Below, piece by piece: positions 45,929 to 56,961 of a stretch of 64,000 nt of DNA (position 1 is its first letter; each line of letters begins with the position of its first letter). The DNA is from Topomyia yanbarensis (Eukaryota; Arthropoda; Insecta; Diptera; Culicidae): NCBI RefSeq assembly GCF_030247195.1, contig NC_080672.1, positions 390,555,037 to 390,619,036 on the forward strand, given 5' to 3'. Under the pieces are notes generated by a model. The model had not been told where the DNA came from and ran no database searches. It saw only the letters and a list, made by a program, of their open reading frames with translations. Position numbers and translations under genes: made by a program.

Positions 45929-46102
45929 ATTTTTTTTATTTTTTATTTTGATTATAGAGGTTTTAACCTTAAGGTCATTCGCCTCTTCGGGTTAGAAAAA
46001 TCTCTTATGATTTTTTTTAACCCTATGTGCGGGGTTGGGACTCGAACCCAGGTGCGCTGCGTACAAGGCAATCGATTTACCAACTACGCTACGCCCACCC
46101 AT
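45929..46102 (-). mobile_element. tRNA-derived SINE (Feilai-like), full length, minus strand
   Basis: Reverse complement of the copies above: GGACTCGAACCCAGGTGCGC is the B-box region and CCAACTACGCTACGCCCACC the head. The T-rich start is the tail. Target duplication TTGTCTGTT at 45920-45928 and 46103-46111. Confidence 0.93.
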
Positions 46103-46111
46103 TTGTCTGTT

Positions 46112-49100
46112 CTTCAGACAAGCCAGACAATATAAAAGTTACTGGTTTTGCTGTTCGCTTCGAGCTGACTCGCGCATAAGTAGAGAGCACACTGAATATT
46201 ATGACCGTTGTCTTTGGTGGTTGGTAATGGTAATCTTCATCAAAACGTTCTCATCAAACTGTTCGAAATAAAAGAAACACGAATTAAATGTTCTTCTTAC
46301 GATATTTTGGAAAAGTTTCGGAAAAGGTGGAATGGATAACTTGTTCCGAATTATCGCAACCCGTTATTCTCCGATTAATTCGTGAATTTCAACCATGAAT
46401 TATTATCCCGTAAGCGATTATCACCGAAACCATTGGAACCCATTTTCCACTTACTACCAGTTTAATGTGATGTTCCGACAATATTTCCGATTAGACTTTA
46501 AGCGTCACTTCCGTGTCGGAAACGAAAATTACGACCAGCTCCGGACCAATCCCGTATCGGTGTATGCATCAAAAGACGTTTATATAAACTTCATGAAAAT
46601 TCTGCTTCACTCCCACAGTTCTCCGGAGGTTCTGGTGGACACGCGACGGAAGTAATACAAAGCTGGCTACTACATCGTAAATATCCAAGCCCGAATGAAT
46701 AATAAATCCGAGATTGCTTCCGTCCGGACGAGCTGTTGCTCCCAGTTACCAACCCAGATCCTGGAACTGGTTCAAGCACATTTTTTTTGTAAATGAACCA
46801 AGGAGAACCAAGATTTCGGAGATGCAGTGAACTGTGAGGATGACACAAATCTACCGAATGCAAAGAGACGTTCTCCTCTTTGCCGGGTTTATCCTAATTC
46901 CGACTGTGGGCGGACCAAGCCGCTGCTGCTGCTGCTGCTGGTCGGGTACACCAGTTTAGGTTCTCCCCGAGGGGAACTACATTTAGCGATACCTACTGAA
47001 CATCGCACCACTCGAAATATAATGTAAATTTGCACATGTATTATTTATTTCATCCACTTGCAGCTGGCACTTGCTTCCCCGTCCCCCCATTTAACGAGTT
47101 CTTTTTTTCAATACTCAACTTGTGCATTACGTGGGGAAGCAAGCAGCCAGCTGCCATCTGAACTGCTTCCGGTTCCCTTATTTCATGTACAATATTTCCA
47201 ACGCTTAGCGAGACATCCATAAAGAACATTTATTGCAATGTGCACCCGAAAGTAGTTCTTCGTGTCGTCATCGCGTTGGTTGGAAAGATGCTTTGGTTAT
47301 CGGTCTTCGAGTTTGGCATGTTGTTTTTTCACCCAGTGTCATTTCCTTGATGAACTTTTATTGCCCTCAATCGAAGTTTTTCTTATTTTGTGGCATTAAA
47401 CATAAAAGTGAAAAAGATTATTGGTGCAAAATTCGCTATATCTCGATAGATTCAGACAAATTGGCTATCACCGCATCGGTCGAAACCGTTACTAACAATA
47501 CTTCCCATCGTTAGGTTACTACGAAGCTTTGTGCTTTATACTTTCGTCCAAAATTTCTCACGGTGTCCGTTTCTTCAAAAATCTGTTTCTGTACAATACC
47601 CGTTCGGTCACGGAAATAACTACCACCCCCCGAAAAAAAAACTCAAAAAAACGGTTCGACCATCACCACATATTTGAAATATTTTCCATTCTTCTGGTAT
47701 CGTCGTTTTCGCTAAATGGGGAAAAACTCTTACAAATCTCACATTCCTTTCAAGTTCCTCCGCATGTCGAGGAATCGCTCAGCCGGTAGTAGTAGCTGCT
47801 GAGATGACTGGGATGATGCTCACGAGAAGAAAAAAAAGTAGTACATCAAGCAGCGATTTCGAAGATGTTTATGAAGAATAACTGCGACTCGTTCCTTTCT
47901 CTGCAACGGGGCCGCTCACAATGCAATGGTTGGTGAGTCACAGTGAGACACAGGATGCGCAAAATGCACATTCCATGTCATTGCAGCTTCAGAAAAGGCA
48001 TCATCAAAAGCCAGGGTTTTCATCTCCTTTCCCACTTCTTCCCCATAGATTATGTACAATAGAAGGAAAACAGCAGGGGTAAGCATTTCATGAAATAAGA
48101 CCGAATTTAGTTTTCTTCTTCTTCTTCTTGGTACCCTTGTTCATGAACTCTCTTCGCCCGGTACCGGTTGAAAACTGTATGGAAAAATGAAGATTATTTA
48201 AATGCCTGCCTCCTTCACGGACAACCTAACAGTCGTAGCAGCAGCCAAAAGTTCAAAAGAAATAGAAAATAATTTTCTTTTTCCGCTTGTTTCTAGCTAC
48301 TCGTTTGAAAATTTCAATTTCCACCTCGTGGCTCCACTTGGTCCACTGGGGGTCCTCATACGGGAAATGGCATACATTTTGTACCGTTTTTTTAACCCGT
48401 GAAGATTATAACAAGTTCTTACTGGTAGTGTAGAAGGAAGCGAATTTTCTTCGAGAAAAGTTCCCTCGAGCATTTTTTTCCCGGTCCAAAATGTTCTCAA
48501 AAAACTGCTATCACGGTTCGGAACGTACAGAAATATTATGGCCTTTTGATTTTGTTGAAGTTTTTTTTCTTTCTTTTGATTCGGGTAAAAGTAAATTAGG
48601 TTTGACATTTATGTGTTTCGGTCTGCTTGTTGTATATTTTAATTCGCATTAAACTATTTTCTGTTTTGAATGATTTTTAAGGTGGCTTTCGAATGTGAAA
48701 AGTAGCTGTTGTGCAATTTTCTAGAAAGGAAAGCTACGTGAAATTGTAATTATAGTTTGAATTTTTTCGAAAAAAAATCTCTTAAAAGATTTACAATTTC
48801 TTGATACATGACCTAAGAGAATTTGTCATAATCATCAAATCGTAACTTTTATATATGCCTATGATATAAATATGTTTTTCGAGACATATACTTGGTTTAA
48901 AAATGCTATAAATGTGTTTAGGAAAAAAATTAAATTCGAAGAGAAAAAACGTAAAGTTTGTTTCACTTAGAACCCGGCACATTAACGTCGAAAACCCGAT
49001 GTGGTCAATTCGAAATATCGCGAAAGCAGCACCGAGCTAATTCCAGTTTGTTTCCTTCAATAAATTCGACCAAAAACTGATGATCCGGCAAGTGATCTGT

Positions 49101-49600
49101 AGCTAGGGGTTCAAGTTTTACATCACAAACAAAAGGATTGGTTCGAAGCTATATAAACGAGACTGTCTAAAGCAACATATACTATGATTCATTATAGCTC
49201 CCAAAGGTCAGTAAATTTTTGGCCAGGTTTGGCAAGCTGCTAGCACCTACAGCTGGGAGGTGCTACAGATCAGTGATACCACGACAATAAGGCTGTTTGA
49301 CAAGGATGCTCACTATTCCGCCTAATAGAAATTTTCTTATCTCGTTTACCATCTAGCAATCTACAAAAGATATAGGAACTATATACCCTCCATTGATACG
49401 TTAAAAGATTCGAAGCAAGCAACTCTGCAAAGGAAAGATTTTTCTTGGGTCGTCCCTGTCAAAAACATAGCTGATCTACTAGTTACTACTTATCTAGATA
49501 AAAATCGAAGTTATAAAAATAATATTCGATTCTATCCAGTATAAAAGAAAAGAAAAGACACCAAACCTCTAAAATGTTTACCCACTATGTCTCGAATGTG
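46112..49600. other. Low-repeat intron segment
   Basis: No gene supported; frames are short, overlapping and motif-free. A CTG run lies near 46923-46941 and a CTT run near 48116-48129. Composition is more balanced than in the neighbouring transposon-rich parts, as at 32.4-34.4 kb and 60-62 kb. Confidence 0.45.
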
Positions 49601-49629
49601 ATCCCGTGGTCATTAATACTAGCTTCCCT

Positions 49630-49830
49630 TCCGATGAGCCGGCTGCTTATTTGGGGGTACTGAACGCTGTTTTTGCCAGTTTCATTACGGCCTGAACAGC
49701 AGCCATGAATTGGACAACAATTGTAAAAACAGAAGGAAAATTTCCAGAAAATTTCGGTAATGTCAGATGCATAACCGCAATAAATAAGAATACAATTATG
49801 TTTTTTCCTTCTAAATATGTGCCGTAAATT
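49630..49830 (-). mobile_element. Fragment shared with 11.4-11.6 kb
   Basis: GCTTATTTGGGGGTACTGAA and GGCCTGAACAGCAGCCATGA resemble the 11.5-kb copy (GATTTGGGGGTCCTGAACGT, ACCTGAACCGCAGCCATAAA). The minus-strand frame again begins MAAVQ. Broken and unassigned. Confidence 0.5.
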
Positions 49831-50389
49831 GTCGGAAACTCCAAGTAAATTGCTTGGGATGATTTTTTTTAAAGTTGGTAAATAACAATCTCAATCGCTA
49901 ATTATCAAATTTAAAAAAAATGCCATCGCTTTCAGTATTCTGAAATATGCAAGGACTTTAAAACAATGAACATTTTCTCCAGGGCGATATTTGCAATGGC
50001 TGTACTTACTTTAGTAGTACTATTATTTGCCACAAAAAAATAGAATTGAACCACTCCTGAACATGTCCATCGGTTATTACTTGACTCGACATTATTTTCC
50101 CCAGTCGATCGAAAGTGGGTATAGTGTGCTGAATACTCTTGATTCAAAATTCGAAATGTGTTTCAAATGAAGCAACAATACCAGTTTCAAAATTCTTAAC
50201 AAAACTGTTTGAAATAATAATTCACAACGCTCCGTTGGGAACGTGATCGTCTCTATACCAATTCCTCTTTTAAACTTCTAAATAAAATCCCATGAGTCCA
50301 CCCGTGCTTTAGAAATACCTACAGAAGCATGTAATCAGATGCCTTAGTGATAAAACCTCATCACGTATATCTGAAATATGAAACGTGTG

Positions 50390-51515
50390 CAGCATCTAAC
50401 ATGCTGTGTTTAATATCCTACATAACAGAGAGTATGGAACGTCGTACTCAAACCGACGTTGTTTACACCGACTTATCTGTAGCTTTCGATAAGTAAACCA
50501 CAATATCGCAATCGCAAAAATGGAGAGATTTGGAGAAAAAATGGTAGTGTTTTGCAGTTGTTTCGATCCTACCTCACAGACCGAGAGAAAGCGGTTACCA
50601 TAGAAGTTTGTCAGGCCCCGCTCCTTCACTTGTACGTCAAGAATACCACAAGGAAGCCACTTGGAACCGTTGATGTTTCTGCTATACTTCAATGATGTAC
50701 ATCTAGTTCTGAAGACTCCACGATTGTCCTCCGCAGATCATATCAAGATATTTCGCCTAATTCGTTCAATTGAAGATTGTAGATTTCTCCAACAGCAGGT
50801 TGATGTCTTTGCTGATTGGTGTAACACAAACCGCATGTGCGTGAACCTGAAGAAGTGTTCGGTAATATCACTTTCACGGAAAAAGGATTCGATTCATTTT
50901 AACTGCCATCTTCGCGTCAGTCACGTCAAAGATCTGGGAGTGATTCTGGATTCTCGACTTACGTTTAAACAACACGTCTCCGATGCAGTTGGTAAAGCAT
51001 TTCGAGCACTGGGATGAATCTTCAGGATAGCCAAAAAATTTACGCATATCTACTGTCTCAAATCGCTCTACTGCTCTTTATCGCGATCAATCCTAGAACA
51101 TTGCTCCGAAGTGGAAGTGGAGTCCAAACTACAATAACGGCGTTGTGAGAATAGAGTCCGTTCAGCGTCGCTTTTTACGTTTCGCGCTTCGTAGATTGCC
51201 ATGGAGATGTCCTTCCCGACTACCTCGCTATGAAACCCGGTTTCAACTGATTCAACTAGAGCCCCTTTCAAAGGAGTACCGCAAGAGCTTTGTTCATCGC
51301 TGACACTTTGCAAGGTCGTATAGATGCCCCAGCTATTTTGGAACAAATCAACATAAACGTCACACCTCTAGCACTACGCAACAACATTATGTTCAGATTA
51401 CCAGTCTGACGCACTAGCTATAGTATATATGGAGCCATCATTGGTCTGCAACGAATTTTAACCAGGCAGCTTCGGCAATCGATTTCAACGTCTCTCCACA
51501 AACTCTGCGTATATG
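50390..51515 (+). pseudogene. Non-LTR retrotransposon reverse transcriptase, degenerate
   Basis: Reading across frames gives the order of a LINE-type RT. 'MLCLISYITESMERRTQTD' comes first, then motif A 'VVYTDLSVAFDK' (about 50452-50496, stop right after), a disrupted 'LFRSYLTDREKAV' region, and from 50661 an open 118-codon stretch with 'LLYFNDV'. The catalytic YADD position reads SADH (about 50729-50740). 'WCNTNRMCVNLKKC' and 'SHVKDLGVILDSRLTFKQH' follow. The C-terminal part continues broken to about 51515 ('ESVQRRFLRFALRRLPW'). Stops, frameshifts and the lost aspartate show it is dead. Clade likely Jockey-type; not certain. The neighbouring ORF1 remnant at 52.4-53.0 kb is on the other strand, so it is not the same insertion. 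Confidence 0.85.
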
Positions 51516-52370
51516 TTTGCACACAGCAAAAAAACGAGTGCAAATTCAAACACGGATAACGATGTTTCATCGCTTATTATACTGTCCGGACGTTATAGTC
51601 ATGATGTTGCTCGTTTGGCAAGCGAGTGACGAATGATTCAAACCGACAAGCTACACCGCTGTTTGTAACTTCACGTATTTTATATCTCTCCCCCATCCCC
51701 CATATTGACGGCTTTGGCTAACCAACGAGCGATTGACTGCGTTTGACGGTCAACCGCAATCAGCTGCTAGGGCGTCAAAAAGCGAACTGATGATTTTTTC
51801 TTCTGGACCATGCCTTACACACTCAATTCGGCTCGGTAATTTTTCAACAGCTGTAAAGTCAGTAAATCTAGAAACTGATAACTCAGTAAAGTGAGATTGG
51901 TTTGCTGATTTTCGGTGAAATATTTTCCGAGTCTCAGCCCTCAAACGTCACTTTTATCTGCGCTGCATGAAACCGACTTATGTAAGCCTAAGCTCCATTT
52001 TCAACTTCAGTAAATCATTCACATCCCAAATACTCGGCCTGATACGAAAAGATTTAAAGTTAATGAAGACCGTATTTGGCCGGAGCTCTACTTTCTGCTT
52101 ATGGGTTTCACTCATCACGATAGAGCGCAGCGTCAGCAGTTTCCTTTTTTCTTCAGATAATGTAAACAAGCTTTAAGTGACTCTGTCGTTCGCTTCGCTC
52201 TGATATCGGCAGAAGTAGAAAGTAGACTGAGACGACGAATCGTAATAATATTTTCTTTGGTAGTTTGCTAAAACTGATCAGTTTGTCTTTTTTACCCTTT
52301 GTTTATTTGACACGGCTCCATGCGTTAGCATAACTGAGCCGCGGGTCTTTTATAACTTTAAAACATGTAA
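51516..52370. other. Spacer, nothing assigned
   Basis: No coding region, SINE or inverted repeat recognised. Confidence 0.4.
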
Positions 52371-52374
52371 AAAA

Positions 52375-53030
52375 TTAAAATGAGATTTTCAAATGCCTGT
52401 CCATCGGGTCTCGTTGACACAGCTTGCTGTTACGTGCTGAGATCCTCTTCCTTATCGGTGGAACATTAGCTTGCAGATCATTCGATTTGCCTTCTCTCGC
52501 GTTTTCGTTCACGTTCATGTTGTCATCGGTACTGCATTCGTGTTGCTCACGGTCGGATGTTCTTATTTGTTTATTGTGCTTATGGGTCGCTGGTTCAAAT
52601 CGATCTGCATTGGCATTAGATTTTTTTGGGGGTGTTGGTTTGGATGCATTTGGTGTAATCGTTGTTATTTTGCTATTGGTAATGACAGTTGGTTTAGTGG
52701 AACTGAGCCAGAACGTTGTTAAGTTAGTGTTTGTTAATGCGCGATCCGCAGTCTTTGGTTTAATAACGGGTTGTGGTTTAACATAGGACGACTGTGTACC
52801 ATTCTTGGTTGCTTCTGTGGTGTAGTGGCTGATTACACCTTGTGATTTGCATTGGATGGTCAGGTAGGAAGGGAAACGTTTTGTCAAACGCATTCACACC
52901 ACACGAACGCTGTTGCGAAGATCTGGGAAGATGTTCCTCCAAGTATCTTCCTTAACGACACCTCTCCGTATTTTAACATGTGCTGTTTGATAATATCAGC
53001 TTTAGTACGCAGTGCCAGGTCATTAGAGTG
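52375..53030 (-). pseudogene. Non-LTR retrotransposon ORF1 remnant, minus strand
   Basis: Minus-strand reading from about 53030 gives a 'DIIKQHMLKYGEV' segment comparable to 'DSIKRFISKYGEV' of the 26.7-kb copy. After frameshifts comes 'RNSVRVV', then 'MRLTKRFPSYLTIQ', comparable to 'MRLNRPISSYLTL'. From 52893 a 172-codon frame continues as a Thr/Asn/Lys-rich tail. The CCHC knuckle of the other copy is not recognisable here. Dead copy of the same or a sister family. Confidence 0.7.
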
Positions 53031-53032
53031 GC

Positions 53033-53330
53033 TGGTTAAAAAAATGAATCAAAGCTTAAAAAAAAATCGGGCGAAATTTGATCGAAATTGGACCATTTCA
53101 ACATGTGTCCCCAGGGTGATTAAAGTTTTATAAGGGAAATACATGTATTTTTTCCACCTTTTTTTATGAAAATTCATAAATTTTTACAAAATAATCTTTT
53201 GAAGCTTGGAGGGTTTGAGCACACTAGGAAAGGGTTTAAAAAAAATTATGTAACTGAAAAAAATGCAAGTTTTTGTTTTTTTTTTTTGAGAATTCCGAAA
53301 TCTAGATCGAAAAATTAATTATTCTTAAAT
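53033..53330 (+). mobile_element. Truncated copy of the 30.4-kb hairpin MITE arm
   Basis: AAAAAAATGAATCAA, then GATCGAAATTGGACCATTTC, TATGAAAATTCATAAATTTT and TTTTGAAGCTTGG match 30415-30600 in order and orientation. Only the left arm is present, ending in an A/T-rich stretch. Confidence 0.8.
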
Positions 53331-53339
53331 TCGCGAATA

Positions 53340-53800
53340 AGTACCATGATTTCTGGAACAATCACGTTTCTACGTTGCGAAAACAGGACCATGTCCAAAT
53401 ACTACGTGTTTTATAATTGCTTTCAACTTTCCTTTAGTAACGCCTGCACATCGCTTTTATTTATGGATAACAACAGTTATTTTTTATGAACGTAAATAAT
53501 AGTTTCCGCTATGCATTACAAAACCGTTTTTCTGTCCGTGAACTATTATTCACTAGAGTTTTATCCCTACATTTAGTATCATTCTTTATGAGCCGACTAT
53601 AGGACGTGAACTGATACGTGACTTATTACATATTGATTGCTATGTAGTTTTCGTGGTTGTTAATTAGTCCACAAAATCTAAACTTGATATTTTCTAGTGA
53701 ACTATTTCTCCAAACCTGGAATATTATTCAACGATACACGAAATAGTTCACCAAATCATAAAATAATATTCATGGATTCGTGAACTGTGCACGGAACGGT
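53340..53800 (+). repeat. Copy of the outer arm of the 34.6-kb composite
   Basis: GTGTTTTATAATTGCTTTCA, TTTAGTAACGCCTGCACATC, GCTTTTATTTATGG, CCGTTTTTCTGTCCGTGAAC and GACGTGAACTGATACGTGAC match 34700-35060 in order. Noncoding. Confidence 0.75.
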
Positions 53801-53918
53801 CTACGACGCGGCCACTGTTTTTTTTTTCTTTTCAGTTTTCAACAACAAATTACATGGACAATTTTATGCTTTTTATTCACATTCAATATTAACTCAATAA
53901 GCAATTCGACATTTATGT

Positions 53919-54128
53919 TTAAGGTTGGACAGAGAATGCGCAAATATCGAAAACGAAAAAAGCAGTTTTCTTCCACACCGTGTGTTAGATCTGCATAAAA
54001 ATCAATCAGCTCATGTAGAATGTTGTTACAGTACTGCTGATTGATTTTTATGAAGTTCTAACACACGGCGTGGAAGAAAACTGCTATTTTTTGTTTTCGA
54101 TTTTTGCCCATTCTCTGTTCAACCTTAA
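53919..54128. mobile_element. 210-bp hairpin MITE with TTAA at both ends
   Basis: Begins TTAAGGTTGGACAGAGAATG and ends CATTCTCTGTTCAACCTTAA. Arms of ~90 bp are reverse complements with few mismatches (AAGCAGTTTTCTTCCACACC against GGCGTGGAAGAAAACTGCT; TAAAAATCAATCAGC against GCTGATTGATTTTTA), around a ~30-nt centre. The TTAA ends would fit the piggyBac superfamily, but this could also be part of the repeat itself. Its high arm identity suggests it is young. Confidence 0.88.
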
Positions 54129-54633
54129 GATTTCCTGTGAGCCCCAGCCCAACAACAAGCAAACTTTCTATAATATTCCCAATTTCACAATTTCCACTCA
54201 CTGACTACAGTGAATCAAAACATTACGTTTTTTTCTCGCTAGAACTTGAGCCCGTGGGTGACTGGACAGTTCATTTTATGGTTCATACTCGGAAATCTTT
54301 TTCACATGTCGCGTAAGGCCATCATAGCTGGCAATGGGTTTTTGTAGTAGACAAAACATTTCTCGCTTTCGAAAGCACTATTGGTGGAAAGACATGTACG
54401 TCAAAATATTACCTTAGCTTGAGGCTATAGCTGATGATGTAACCCAGGAAATATGGCTTTCATGGATTGTTTAACGAATGAAATTTACTAAGGTTGACTC
54501 TGATTCATGATTCCTAGTGTAGGAGTCACGACTCATCTATTTTACGTGCTTGTGAAATTTAAAAGCTATCTCTAATCATTTTCACTTTCATGCGACTCTT
54601 CACATGGTCTTTAACTCTCCGTAACTCACGCGA
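54129..54633. other. Spacer with arm-like repeat fragments
   Basis: 54440-54630 has words (CATGGATTGTTTAACGAATG, TTTTCACTTTCATGCGACTC, TTCACATGGTCTT) related to 39.84-40.07 kb. The rest is unassigned. Confidence 0.45.
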
Positions 54634-54890
54634 ATCCCGAGCAAACGAAAAGCCCATAATACACCCATGCTCATGGGGTTTGACATGGGTGTTTGAAATG
54701 GGTTCAACCCATGAAAACACCATCACGATGGTCCGGTAGATCCTATATAAAATACCATATGTTGGTGTATTTATGGGTTATTGAGACCATTTTATGGTGT
54801 CTTGATGGTTGTGAATTTTGGTACGGACCATGTTTAAGGTCTTTTCAAGGGGATATGTGGTGTTTGAACCCATGAGTATTTGCTCGGGAT
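54634..54890 (+). mobile_element. MITE with 12-bp terminal inverted repeats
   Basis: ATCCCGAGCAAA (54634-54645) and TTTGCTCGGGAT (54879-54890) are exact inverted repeats around ~233 bp containing CATGGGTT-type words (GTTTGACATGGGTGTTTGAA, GGTTCAACCCATGAAAACAC). A diverged inverted copy is at 44.70-44.94 kb and a fragment at 43.85-43.91 kb. No clear target duplication. Confidence 0.85.
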
Positions 54891-56330
54891 GGCTCCCCGA
54901 ATGAGCAGCCGCTGGTGCTGGCAGAATATTTCGCTAGAGTTTCGGAAGGTGTTGCACAAAATACAACGGCGCGAGAGCCGGAGGGTTAATCTATCACGTG
55001 AAGTAAATTACAAAATTTGGAATGGCAGTTCCATGGCAAATCTGTTAACAAGTAGGTATAACTCAATTCGATATTGATGAAAGTTGGCACATGTCTTCGA
55101 TAGGGAAGATGATGTATTTCGCAACAGTCTAGAGATCCCCCTAACCCAAGACTTTGGAAAAGGGTGTTTTACGCATGTTCTTAAAAAAATTTAACTCTAA
55201 GTTCGTTGCTTGTCGACATCTTCAATCCGAATTCCGTCATTCTGACTTTTCAATATGTTAACGAAGGCATCCGTGGAATATCGAACACTCATCCCCATTG
55301 TATTGGACTTTGTAGTTAAGCCTGCTGACTAAGCCTAAACCTCTTATATCTCGCAATCCTGATCCGTCTGCGGCAACCGTTGGGTACGACTTCAGGAGCG
55401 ATTGTGCTCTTACTCTTTTTGTTTTGTGTCAATCGTTCATATTTTTGTCCATAGCTGCTGTTCTTTACTCGCTGTCCAACCTTCACGGTTTATCTGACCT
55501 GCTCTGGTCTGCTGCAACCTGGCGAGACACAAACCGATCCGGAGCTGTCGACCATAATGATTTACATCTCTTCACAAGCACTATCGCAGGGTTTCTTATC
55601 CTTGTTGACGCTACTCGTTCCTATTTGTCTGGTATCTGAGAGTTCCTCGGCGGCGGTATTTCACCTGATACCGAAGCCCATTTGCACGATCCACTTATCT
55701 GTCCGGCGTAGCGATCATCGGCGGTGAAATTTCTCCAGATAATGATATAACGATTTTCTCCGACCTCATGTTTTTCTTCCTTAGTTCCCGTTGTAGCCCA
55801 CTGACCGACATCTGCTGTGGAACTGGTTTACTCACAACTGTTGCTAATATCGAAACTTCTCGAAACGTGTACCGATCCATCAGTGAAGCCGACCAACTTG
55901 ACATACATCCCTTTCCATCCTCGCAAGGTTTCTTTCTTGTTTTCTTCATCGACTTGTTTCTAGAGTGACTGAACTCAGTGACATTTGTGTGTCAAAACGG
56001 TTTGTAGTATATTTATTTCCTAAACAGGAAGTTCATAAGTTTTTAAAAAAGTAAATCAAAACCCACATGGGAGGGGTTTGAACCCCCAAAAATCGCCCCT
56101 CGCGCACGGGCCTGACGTAAAAAGAAATGGCTAAAATGAGAGCAAAGTTGTTGATATAATCAAACAGAGTCCTGGTGACAAATTCCATACAATGGTCAAG
56201 AATGATGGCGTACAACGAAATTATGAAAATAACGACTAACCTTTTGAAATTACGTACATCGTTTAAATCTCGGCTCTTTTAGTTAATAGGATACAGTTAG
56301 GTGTGTCCTCTTATATAATTGTGGAAAAGG
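54891..56330. other. Intron stretch, no gene assigned
   Basis: 55200-55970 is less AT-rich and holds several short plus-strand frames that might be pieces of a broken retrotransposon. I found no motif that proves it, so it stays unassigned. Confidence 0.4.
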
Positions 56331-56961
56331 TACCTAATGTTTTAATATTTTTTTTTGAAGAATTAAAATGACTTAGACATGTGCGCTATTCTGGAAAATG
56401 TTTATTAGGATTCATCCATAAAATGAAAATTTTTGAATGTAAGGTGTCAAAAATGGCGTCCAAAATTGTGGCTCCAGCAAAAGGTGTTTTGAAAACCGAC
56501 CTCATCTGCGGGCACGATACAGGTCTACAATCCTCGTCTACAAGAAACGATCTTAAAGATTACATTCCATAGAGGCACCGCAACCTAAAAACGAAAAAAA
56601 TCATTATAGAAACAAAATGGCGGCCACTTGAAAATAAAATACCGTTTTTTCGCATGATTTTTCCACTTTGGCCGGCTGTAAAAAATCTGTAAATGATGAT
56701 TAAAATATTGCGATGTTGTAGGTTGCAGCACCGGAAAATGTTGTAGACGGGCAAAACGCGAAGTTGATTGGTTGAATGGTTCAAAAACGAGAATGCCCGC
56801 AGATTCGAAAAATCTTGTTTCGAGAAAGCCGTCATTGTGGACGCCGTTTTTGACACTTTACGCTCGAAAATTTTGATTTTATAGATGAAACCTTAATAAA
56901 GATTTTGCGCACATGTCTAAGTCATTTTACTTCATCAAAAAAAAATACGAAACATTAGGTA
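56331..56961. mobile_element. Inverted-repeat MITE with TA flanks, 630 bp
   Basis: TA|CCTAATGTTT at the left and AAACATTAGG|TA at the right. Arms of about 130 bp match with substitutions: AAAATGACTTAGACATGTGC against GCACATGTCTAAGTCATTTT, and TGTCAAAAATGGCGTCCA against TGGACGCCGTTTTTGACA. TA flanks suit Tc1/mariner. Noncoding core. Confidence 0.87.

Noticed and set aside
29222..46102. tRNA genes suggested by A and B boxes
   Set aside because: They are SINE heads: each is followed by the same body and A-rich tail and is flanked by target duplications; no full cloverleaf with acceptor stem.
46395..46655. 86-codon frame rich in Tyr/Phe/His
   Set aside because: No signal peptide, domain, splice sites or conservation visible.
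55200..55970. Possible broken retrotransposon endonuclease or RT frames
   Set aside because: No catalytic motif or ordered similarity could be pointed to.
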